The position numbers and the translations under genes were made by a program. Positions 55,786 to 64,000 of a DNA stretch of 64,000 bases are shown here, piece by piece. This stretch comes from Collimonas pratensis. GTDB lineage: Bacteria > Pseudomonadota > Gammaproteobacteria > Burkholderiales > Burkholderiaceae_D. Position 1 is the stretch's first letter. Each line of letters starts with the position of its first letter. A model generated the notes under the pieces. It saw nothing but the letters and a program-made list of their open reading frames with translations. It made no database searches and had not been told where the DNA came from. The DNA lies in contig NZ_CP013234.1 of the NCBI RefSeq assembly GCF_001584185.1, positions 2,852,001 to 2,916,000 on the forward strand. Direction: 5' to 3'.

Positions 55786-55835
55786 CTACATAGCCGAATC
55801 ATGTCGTTCGTTCAACTATGTAGACGGACGACATG
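55786..55835. promoter_or_regulatory. interleaved inverted repeats upstream of the acyltransferase gene
   Basis: Two perfect 8-bp pairs are interlocked: CTACATAG (55786-55793) with CTATGTAG (55816-55823), and CATGTCGT (55800-55807) with ACGACATG (55828-55835). In RNA this is the topology of a pseudoknot, or two mutually exclusive hairpins. It lies 18 bp beyond the DctD-like stop and 60-110 bp upstream of the acyltransferase start. Confidence 0.55.
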
Positions 55836-55852
55836 AGGATCGTCATGCGCCG

Positions 55853-57204
<1,352 letters not shown>

Positions 57205-57208
<4 letters not shown>

Positions 57209-59001
57209 GCTTCCATGGTTTTATCTAGCGTTTCCAGCAAAGGGATGCGCAGCACGAATTCGGCGCCGCCTTCGCTGTGATTATTCGCGGTCAGGCGGCC
57301 GTTCATCGCTTGCACGATGGACGATGAAATCGCCAGGCCCAGGCCAAGCCCCTTGCCGGAAGGCTTGGTAGTGAAGAACGGCTCGAACAGATGCAGGGCG
57401 ACCTGGGCTGGAATGCCCGGCCCGGAATCGCGGATGCGGATCACGGCATCGCCGGCATCGCGCTCCAGTTCCAGCGAGACGTTTTTTTGCCCGGCATTAT
57501 CCACCGCGTCTAGCGCATTGCGCAACAGGTTGATCAACACTTGCTCGGTACGTACCGAATCGCCCACCACTTGGGCCTCTTCGCGGATATCGATGCGCAA
57601 GCTGGCGCCATGGGTCTGGAATTCATTGCTCAGCAACAGCGCGGCCGCTTCAATCGATTTCGACAAGTCGATCACCGCTACCGCTTCATGGCTCTTCCTG
57701 GAAAAACCGTTGAGCTGGCCGACGATCTTGCCCATGCGGGCGCTGGCATTGCTGATATGGCCGAGGTTTTCCACGGCCTTGTCGCGCTGCTCGCGCGAGA
57801 GGAAGGTGATGGCGTTGTCGGCAAAGGCGCGGATCGCCGCCAGCGGCTGGTTCAGTTCGTGCGCGATACCTGCCGCCATCTGCCCCAGCATGGCCAGCTT
57901 GCCGGCCTGGATCAGCTTGTTCTGGGTCGAACGCAGCAAGTGCTCGGTTTCCTGCAGCTTGGCGTACTTCGCCTCCAGCGTATGGTTCGCCACCATCAGT
58001 TCCTGAGTTCTCTGGGCAATCGTGCGGTCCAGGTATTCGGCCGAAGTCAGGCGTTCTTCCAGGCGCCGCCGGCGCTGGTATACGGCCCACAGGGAAATCG
58101 CCGCGATCGCCAGCAGCAGTGCTGCCGCCATGGTCCACAGCAAAGCGATGCGGGCGATGCGCGCCTGCGACGGGAACAGCATCAGCTGCCAGCCGAGGCG
58201 GCCGATATTGCGCGTCACATGCTGGCCGAACTCTGCCCTTTGCGGCTTCGGCAAGGAACTTACCGGCGTGATGGCCTGGTCGGCATACTGGTGGGTGCCA
58301 GCCAGGTTCTGCTGCACCTGGCCGTCCAGCGAGTACAGGCTGTGATACTTCCAGGCCGGACGGTTGCTGAGGAACACCACGCCGCTGCTGTCGACCAGCG
58401 TGATCGGCTCTTCGCTGCTGCGCCAGGTGTGCTCGAATTCGGTCAGGTCGATCTTGATCGCCATCACGCCCAGCACTGCCTTGTCGCCATGCTCGGCGGC
58501 GCTGGCGTAGATCGGCTGGGCCAGAAAATAGCCTGGAATATTGGTGGTGTTGCCGATGCCGTAAAAGCGGCCGGGATTGCCTTTGATCGCTTCCCGGAAA
58601 TACGGACGAAAACCGAAATCCCTGCCGACAAACGATGTGCCGCTGTCCCAGTTGCTGGACGCCAGCGTCATGCCATTGCGGTCCAGCATGAAGATCGCCA
58701 CCACTTTCGACTGCCGCTGTATCAGTTCCAAGGCCTGGTTGAGGTTCTGGATGTTCTGCCGGTCGTCAGGGTGCGCCAGCGCCTGCAATACATCCGATTG
58801 AAAACCCAGCGCAAACGGCAGGGTTTCGAATTTCTGCAGCACCGATTCCAGGTCCAGCGCGATGATCTGCAGCTGGCGTTCGCTGGCTTCGCTGATGTCG
58901 TTGCTGGCTTTCCTGGCCGCCATTACATAAGTAGTGACCAGCACCGCCAGCGCAGCAATCAGCGCCAGCGCCGGCAACAACAACGGCTTTTTCAATTTCA
59001 T
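57205..59001 (-). CDS. DctB/MifS-like sensor histidine kinase
   Basis: 598 residues. Two membrane helices (about 7-27 and 285-307) bracket a periplasmic double-PDC/Cache domain that in DctB and MifS binds C4-dicarboxylates or 2-oxoglutarate. Then a signalling helix, HisKA with the phospho-His in 'AAGIAHELNQPLAAIRAFADN' and HATPase with 'LLRNALDA' and 'DSGPGIP'. The ATG at 59001 (MKLKKPLLLP) is preferred over a GTG at 59013. Lies 84 bp downstream of the transporter gene. Senses the transported acid and phosphorylates the DctD-like regulator. Confidence 0.93.
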
Positions 59002-59085
59002 GACGGCACCCACAGGTTAATCGCGACTGGCAGCCAACAGGAAGCAAGCAGCGACGGCGCCTTGCCGGCCGTCGCTGCCGGCACT

Positions 59086-60438
59086 TCAACGTGGCGCCGC
59101 CGCCGCGCCTTCCGGCATGTGTTTGTGGGTGTCCAGCGCGACATCCTTGAGATAGCCTTCCTTGCTGGGATCGCGCATCTTGTAGGCGACCACGAAGGCG
59201 ATGGCGCACATGGCCGATACGTACCAGTAGAAAGTGGATTCGGCGCCCAGCCCTTTCAGCTCCAGCGCCACATATTCGGCAGTGCCGCCGAACAGCGCAT
59301 TGCCGACCGCATACGACAGGCCGACACCCAGCGCGCGCACTTCCGCAGGGAACATTTCAGCCTTGATCAGGCCGCTGATGGAGGTATAGAAGCTGACGAT
59401 GGCCAGCGCCAGGATCACCAGCCCGAATGCTGCATACGGACTGGTCACGTCTTTCAGCGCATGCAGGATAGGCACGGTGGCGACCGTAGCCAGGGCGCCA
59501 AACCACAGCATCGAGGTGCGGCGGCCAATGCGATCGGACAGCATGCCGAACAGCGGCTGCATCACCATGTAGACGAACAGCGTCGCGGTCATGACCGTGC
59601 TGGCGGTCTTGGCGCTCATGCCGGCGGTATTGACCAGGTATTTCTGCATATAGGTGGTAAACGTGTAGAAAATCAGCGAGCCGCCGGCGGTGAAGCCGAC
59701 CACCGTCAGGAATGCGCGCTTATGCTTCATCAGCCCGGCCAGGGTACCGGCATCCTTGTTCTTGCGGGTCTCGGCGGTCGAGGTTTCGCTCAGGGATTTG
59801 CGCAGGTACAGGGCGATCAAGGCCGCCAGCGCGCCCAGCACGAAGGGAATGCGCCAGCCCCAGGCATGCAGCTGCTCCGAGGTCAGCAGCTGTTGCAGGA
59901 TCACCAGCGCCAGCACCGCCAGCAGCTGGCCGCCGATCAGGGTCACGTACTGGAACGAGGCGAAGAAGCCGCGCCGCCCTTCCAGCGCGACCTCACTCAT
60001 ATAGGTGGCGCTGGTGCCGTACTCGCCGCCGACCGACAAGCCCTGGAACAGGCGCGCCAGCAACAGCAGCAAGGGTGCCGCGATGCCGATGCTGGAGTAT
60101 GTCGGCAGGCAGGCGATCATCAATGAACCACCGCACATCATCAGCACCGAGATCATCATGGCGCTGCGGCGGCCGTGCTTGTCGGCGATGCGTCCGAACA
60201 GCCAGCCGCCGATAGGCCGCATGAAGAAGCCGACGGCGAAGATGGCGGCGCTGTTGGCAAGCTGCGTGGTCGGATTGCTGCTGGGGAAAAACATCGGCGC
60301 AAAATAGATCGCGCAAAACGAATAAATATAGAAATCGAACCATTCCACCAGGTTGCCGGACGAAGCGCCGACGATGGCGAAAATGCGTTTTCGGGTATCC
60401 GCGGCAGCGGCAGGGTCGGAAGGATGAAGCACGGACAT
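59086..60438 (-). CDS. 2-oxoglutarate permease-like MFS transporter (KgtP/MHS family)
   Basis: 450 residues, twelve membrane helices. MHS family signature: '[21 protein letters not shown]' at the first helix, '[21 protein letters not shown]' (motif A) and '[25 protein letters not shown]'. Proton-coupled uptake of 2-oxoglutarate or a related dicarboxylate. The gene order transporter-dctB-dctD parallels the MifS/MifR-controlled 2-oxoglutarate transporter of Pseudomonas. No convincing -24/-12 sigma-54 site was found upstream. A 21-codon open frame with a strong ribosome-binding site precedes it. Confidence 0.9.
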   Translation of the reverse strand: MSVLHPSDPAAAADTRKRIFAIVGASSGNLVEWFDFYIYSFCAIYFAPMFFPSSNPTTQLANSAAIFAVGFFMRPIGGWLFGRIADKHGRRSAMMISVLMMCGGSLMIACLPTYSSIGIAAPLLLLLARLFQGLSVGGEYGTSATYMSEVALEGRRGFFASFQYVTLIGGQLLAVLALVILQQLLTSEQLHAWGWRIPFVLGALAALIALYLRKSLSETSTAETRKNKDAGTLAGLMKHKRAFLTVVGFTAGGSLIFYTFTTYMQKYLVNTAGMSAKTASTVMTATLFVYMVMQPLFGMLSDRIGRRTSMLWFGALATVATVPILHALKDVTSPYAAFGLVILALAIVSFYTSISGLIKAEMFPAEVRALGVGLSYAVGNALFGGTAEYVALELKGLGAESTFYWYVSAMCAIAFVVAYKMRDPSKEGYLKDVALDTHKHMPEGAAAAPR

Positions 60439-60570
60439 GGTTATCTCCTGGTTTTAATGTTTTTTGTACAATCCTGGCAACGGCCGTATTGATCCAGCTT
60501 GTGCTAATGCGCAAGCCACATCATGCCATTCGGAAGGCACAACTAGCAAAGGGGGAATTGACGGATCGGG

Positions 60571-60636
60571 TCAGCGCCGAGCCAGCTGCCTGGCGCAGGC
60601 TCGGATATACGATGGAAAAGCAATGTTGCGGGTCAT
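60571..60636 (-). CDS. possible 21-codon leader peptide upstream of the kgtP-like gene
   Basis: MTRNIAFPSYIRACARQLARR, preceded by AGGAG at 8 nt. The frame ends 133 bp before the transporter start, same strand. The good ribosome-binding site and lack of another gene in this 469-bp gap make it a candidate leader or small protein; the sequence alone does not show regulation. The rest of the gap (60439-60907) contains nothing else recognisable. Confidence 0.45.
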   Translation of the reverse strand: MTRNIAFPSYIRACARQLARR

Positions 60637-60907
60637 GTTTGTCTCCTGTGGATTATATTTTTCTATAAACCATTGCAGACTTCATGCCAAGCCAGGCGGA
60701 AAAGCTAAGGGATTGATTTATTGGGAAATTATTCCCCGATATGTTGCTCAACAGATAGTTTTTGTGCGAAAACCCGGAATTGCGCCCGTCCGGCTTGCGG
60801 TTTTCCGCCCGCCAGTCCGGACTCCGGCAACGAATATGGCCATGCGCCGGGCGCTATTGCGCTACCATCTGCGCTGCAAAAATCAAGAAAACGCTATAGG
60901 AAACGCT

Positions 60908-61117
60908 ATGACTCAAGAAGAACGCATGGTCGACATCGAAATCAAGCTGACACGCCAGGACGACCTGCTGGATGAGTTGAACAAGCTGGTATATCGCCAG
61001 CAATTGAAGATAGACCAGCTGGAAGCACTGTGCGCCGCCCTGGCGCAGCGCATCAAGGATGCCGCCGACAACAGTAATGCGAGCCAGGCCGCCCACGAGC
61101 GGCCGCCGCATTACTGA
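60908..61117 (+). CDS. slyX: SlyX family protein
   Basis: 69 residues, standard for SlyX. An almost uninterrupted amphipathic coiled coil: 'ERMVDIEIKLTRQDDLLDELNKLVYRQQLKIDQLEALCAALAQRI', then a polar tail. AGGAAACGCT precedes the ATG. In E. coli it is a small protein of unknown function. Convergent with the aminopeptidase gene, 12 bp apart. Confidence 0.9.
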   Translation: MTQEERMVDIEIKLTRQDDLLDELNKLVYRQQLKIDQLEALCAALAQRIKDAADNSNASQAAHERPPHY

Positions 61118-61129
61118 TCAGAGCAAGCC

Positions 61130-62950
61130 TTACAGCGGCTGGGTACGCTCTTCCAGCCACTGCAGGGCATCGCCGCGCACGTGCGGCGTGAGGCGCTCAC
61201 GCACTTGCGCGTGGTAGGCATTGAGCCAGTCGATTTCGTCGCTGCGCAACAGGCTGGCGTCGAGGCAGCGGGTATCGATAGGACACAGAGTCAGGGTCTC
61301 GAAGCGCAGGTAGTCGCCGAACTCGGTGCTTTCTGCTTCTTGATTCAGCACCAGGTTCTCAATCCGCACACCCCAGCAGCCGGGCCGATAAATGCCCGGT
61401 TCAATGGAGGTGATCATGCCGGCCTCCATGGCGGTATGCGCTTCCGGCGCCGCGCTGTTGGAAATCACTTGCGGACCTTCGTGTACATTCAGGAAGTAGC
61501 CAACGCCGTGGCCGGTGCCGTGGCCGTAGTCGATGCCGGCGGCCCAGATCGGCGCGCGTGCGATGGCATCCAGCATCGGCGATTTGACGGAACGCGGGAA
61601 CTGCGCCGAAGACAGCGCAATCACGCCTTTCAGCACCAGCGTGCAGTCGCGCTTTTGCGCGGCTGAGGGCTGGCCGACCGGCACCATGCGGGTAATGTCG
61701 GTGGTGCCGCCGACATACTGGCCGCCGGAATCGATCAGCAGCAAGCCCTCGCCGCTGATGGTGGCATGCGATTCCACAGTGGCTTTGTAGTGCGGCATGG
61801 CGCCGTTGGCGTTAAAGCCGGCGATCGTCGCAAAGCTCGGGCTGACAAAACCGGGACGGCGTGCCCGCGCTGCCGTGATATGGGTATCGACCATCAGCTC
61901 GGTGACCGCTTCCTGCTCGCGTTTGGCGATGGCCTGCTCCAGCCAGCTGAAGAATTCGCACAAGGCGGCGCCGTCCTGCTCCATGGCGGCGCGCACATGC
62001 GAGACTTCCGCGGCGCTCTTGCGCGACTTGGCGAAGGTGGTCGGATTGATCGCTTCCACCACTTTGACGGTGGCGCCAACCGCCTGCCGCAATCCCAGCG
62101 TCACGCGGCGCGGGTCGAGCAGCAGCACGGCATCCGCCGGCAAAGTTGCCAAAGCCTCGGTAGCTTGCGCATACGGCGCCAGCGCCACGCCATCTTGCAG
62201 CAGCAGATCGCGCAAGGCCGCCGGCACTTTGCCGTCGGCGACGAACAGCGTGGTTTGTTGCGGCCCAATCAATGCATGGGCCAGAAACACCGGGTTGAAA
62301 TTGACGTCGGCGCCGCGCAGGTTGAACAGGTAGGCAATATCGTCCAGGGTCGAAATGAAATGCCAGCCGGCGCCCTGCTGCTGCATGGCCTGGCGCAGCT
62401 GCTCCAGCTTGGCGGCACGCGTCAGCGGCGCATGGACAGCATCGTGCTGATAGATTTCAGCCATGGGCAAGCCCGGCCGTTCGCTCCAGATATCGCCCAG
62501 CACATCGAGATCGGTGCGCAGCTTGCTGCCGCCCTTGGCCAAAGCCAGTTCCAGCGCGCGCGCCGTCGCCAGCCCCAGCACCGCGGCGTCAACCGCCAGC
62601 GTCTGCCCTGGCGCCAGATTACTCGACAACCACTCCAGATGCAGCAAGCTGCTGCCGGTCGGCGTCTTCATCAGGACGATCTCGGTGCCGGCCAGCTCGG
62701 CTTCTGCCTGCGACCAGTAGCGGCTGTCCGCCCACAAGCCGGCGAAATCGGCGGTAATGATCAGGTTGGCAACCGAACCGGTGAATCCCGACAGCCATTC
62801 CCGGCCCTTCCAACGCCCCGGCAGATATTCGGACAGATGCGGATCAGCCGACGGAATCAGGCAGGCATCGACATTGTGGCGTTTCATGGCATCGCGCAGC
62901 AGCTGGATGCGCGGGGCGGCAGTAGTCTGGGAAAAGGTTCGGGAGTTCAT
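61130..62950 (-). CDS. Xaa-Pro aminopeptidase (M24B, aminopeptidase P)
   Basis: 606 residues from MNSRTFSQTTAAPR, the long cytosolic form with two N-terminal creatinase-like domains and a C-terminal pita-bread domain. The five metal ligands are visible: Asp pair in 'LLLIDSGGQYVGGTTDITR', His in 'GTGHGVGYFLNVHEGP', Glu in 'ITSIEPGIY' and Glu in 'VRIENLV'. Removes N-terminal residues before proline. Open frame extends 18 codons upstream without family similarity. Confidence 0.92.
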   Translation of the reverse strand: MNSRTFSQTTAAPRIQLLRDAMKRHNVDACLIPSADPHLSEYLPGRWKGREWLSGFTGSVANLIITADFAGLWADSRYWSQAEAELAGTEIVLMKTPTGSSLLHLEWLSSNLAPGQTLAVDAAVLGLATARALELALAKGGSKLRTDLDVLGDIWSERPGLPMAEIYQHDAVHAPLTRAAKLEQLRQAMQQQGAGWHFISTLDDIAYLFNLRGADVNFNPVFLAHALIGPQQTTLFVADGKVPAALRDLLLQDGVALAPYAQATEALATLPADAVLLLDPRRVTLGLRQAVGATVKVVEAINPTTFAKSRKSAAEVSHVRAAMEQDGAALCEFFSWLEQAIAKREQEAVTELMVDTHITAARARRPGFVSPSFATIAGFNANGAMPHYKATVESHATISGEGLLLIDSGGQYVGGTTDITRMVPVGQPSAAQKRDCTLVLKGVIALSSAQFPRSVKSPMLDAIARAPIWAAGIDYGHGTGHGVGYFLNVHEGPQVISNSAAPEAHTAMEAGMITSIEPGIYRPGCWGVRIENLVLNQEAESTEFGDYLRFETLTLCPIDTRCLDASLLRSDEIDWLNAYHAQVRERLTPHVRGDALQWLEERTQPL

Positions 62951-63154
62951 CGTGGATGTGTGGGCAGAATGAAAATTCGGGACAATTCGGTTATGGAGAG
63001 TCACTTACCGCTAAGTACGCAAGCATACCACTGCGTAAGGGGAAACGGGGCCTCGCCCCCTATCCAACTGACAATCAAAAAAACGAGTAAGCTCTCACGT
63101 CACAGTCGCTGCAAAACATTCTGATCATCATAATTTCTCTCAGAGGAAATCGTC

Positions 63155-64000
63155 ATGAGCCGCAAAACCCCCATCGAGCGCTATCGCAACATCGGCATCA
63201 GCGCCCACATCGACGCCGGCAAGACCACCACTACCGAGCGCATCCTGTTTTACTCCGGCGTCAGCCATAAGATCGGCGAGGTGCACGACGGCACCGCCAC
63301 CATGGACTGGATGGAGCAGGAACAGGAACGCGGCATCACCATCACATCGGCCGCCACCACCTGTTTCTGGCAGGGCATGGCCGGCAATTATCCTATCCAC
63401 CGCATCAACATCATCGACACCCCGGGCCACGTCGATTTCACAATCGAAGTCGAGCGCTCGATGCGGGTGCTGGACGGCGCCTGCATGGTGTACGACGCAG
63501 TCGGCGGCGTCCAGCCGCAATCCGAGACAGTCTGGCGCCAGGCCAACAAGTACGGCGTGCCGCGGCTGGCGTTCGTCAACAAGATGGACCGGGTCGGCGC
63601 CGATTTCTTCCGCGTGCACCAGCAGATCAGCGAACGCCTCAAAGGTAACCCGGTGCTGGTACAGATTCCGGTCGGCGCCGAAGAGAATTTCCATGGCGTC
63701 GTCGACCTGATCAAGATGAAGGCAATCATGTGGGATGACGCCACCCAGGGCGTCAAGTTCGAGTACATTGAGATCCCGCCGGCCCTGCAGGAAAGCGCCA
63801 AGGAATGGCGCGGCCGCATGATAGAAGCGGCGGCCGACGCCAGCGACGCCATGATGAAAAAGTATCTGGAAGGCGACGACATCAGCGAGGATGAAATCAA
63901 GGCCGCCCTGCGGCAGCGCACCATCGCCGGTGAAATCGTCCCCATGCTGTGCGGCAGCGCCTTCAAGAACCGCGGCGTGCAAGCCCTGCTAGACGCCGTC
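63155..64000 (+). CDS. fusA: elongation factor G, N-terminal part
   Basis: The first 282 residues of a translocase EF-G; the frame is open at the right edge. GTPase motifs: G1 '[13 protein letters not shown]', switch I '[11 protein letters not shown]', G3 'DTPGHVDF', G4 'NKMDRVG'. AGAGG precedes the ATG. It is not in a str (rpsL-rpsG-fusA-tuf) context on the visible side; neighbours are an aminopeptidase and a 204-bp gap with a GGGGC/GCCCC hairpin. In Burkholderiales a second fusA outside the str operon is common, so this may be that copy. Confidence 0.95.
   Translation, partial: MSRKTPIERYRNIGISAHIDAGKTTTTERILFYSGVSHKIGEVHDGTATMDWMEQEQERGITITSAATTCFWQGMAGNYPIHRINIIDTPGHVDFTIEVERSMRVLDGACMVYDAVGGVQPQSETVWRQANKYGVPRLAFVNKMDRVGADFFRVHQQISERLKGNPVLVQIPVGAEENFHGVVDLIKMKAIMWDDATQGVKFEYIEIPPALQESAKEWRGRMIEAAADASDAMMKKYLEGDDISEDEIKAALRQRTIAGEIVPMLCGSAFKNRGVQALLDAV

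Noticed and set aside
57541..60126. 861-codon plus-strand open frame opposite the DctB- and KgtP-like genes
   Set aside because: It is antisense to two clear genes, has a His/Gln/Arg-rich low-information composition and no recognisable domain. High-GC coding bias explains the lack of stops.
60439..60640. Sigma-54 (-24/-12) promoter upstream of the kgtP-like gene
   Set aside because: Expected from the DctD-like regulator, but no GG-N10-GC pair with acceptable flanks was found; the nearest TGGC...TTGC has the wrong spacing.

Overview
The window looks like chromosomal DNA of a betaproteobacterium of the Burkholderiales, most likely Oxalobacteraceae (Collimonas-, Herbaspirillum- or Janthinobacterium-like). 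The grounds are high GC, the NodT/HlyD/ABC and DUF1501/DUF1800 gene types, a MifS/MifR-like 2-oxoglutarate uptake operon, and many LysR regulators. The genus is inference. No rRNA, tRNA, CRISPR array or complete transposase was seen.

Left part (1-15.4 kb). The 3' end of a sulfotransferase gene is followed, on the minus strand, by a two-partner secretion operon: a giant exoprotein TpsA with an ESPR-type signal peptide, GLUG motifs and 14 tandem MBG-like repeats, then its transporter TpsB. Next come two tail-collar-domain proteins, a small DUF6916-like protein, a GNAT acetyltransferase, an aspartyl/asparaginyl beta-hydroxylase, a second sulfotransferase and a JmjC/cupin-like protein. This cluster of collar proteins and four possible protein-modifying enzymes is one of the two most interesting loci.

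Middle part (15.4-38 kb). These are mostly ordinary accessory and metabolic genes: a YbjQ-family protein, a DUF1501/DUF1800 pair, an EF-hand protein, an S10 peptidase, a monooxygenase, an MDR oxidoreductase, a stand-alone LanC-like protein with a GNAT, a haloacetate dehalogenase-leuC-leuD operon with a divergent LysR, a pirin, a second LysR, and a YbhG/YbhF-type ABC exporter with NodT outer-membrane factor and TetR repressor.

AT-rich island (about 38.0-48.0 kb). It begins with a truncated AraC-family gene and a 141-bp element with perfect 17-bp inverted ends; a second 141-bp relative lies at 40.4 kb. Between and after these are small orphan genes, one with an Imm33/DUF2185 immunity-like domain and one with HEAT repeats. 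The island ends with an NAD module: a 700-residue protein with a degenerate Nudix domain and an unknown His/Asp-rich C-terminal half, an NrtR-type Nudix regulator, and, divergently, a short PRPP-synthetase homologue overlapping a nicotinamide phosphoribosyltransferase homologue. The last pair resembles both NrtR-controlled NadV salvage and the ADPR-based NAD reconstitution pathway (NARP1) described in phages.

Right part (48-64 kb). An SPFH/flotillin-like protein with a three-domain YbjQ protein, a putative lipoprotein gene whose signal peptide is out of frame with its body, a Tet-type MFS transporter, an acyltransferase, a kgtP-dctB-dctD-like 2-oxoglutarate operon preceded by a possible 21-codon leader, slyX, an M24 aminopeptidase P, and the start of a stand-alone fusA (EF-G).
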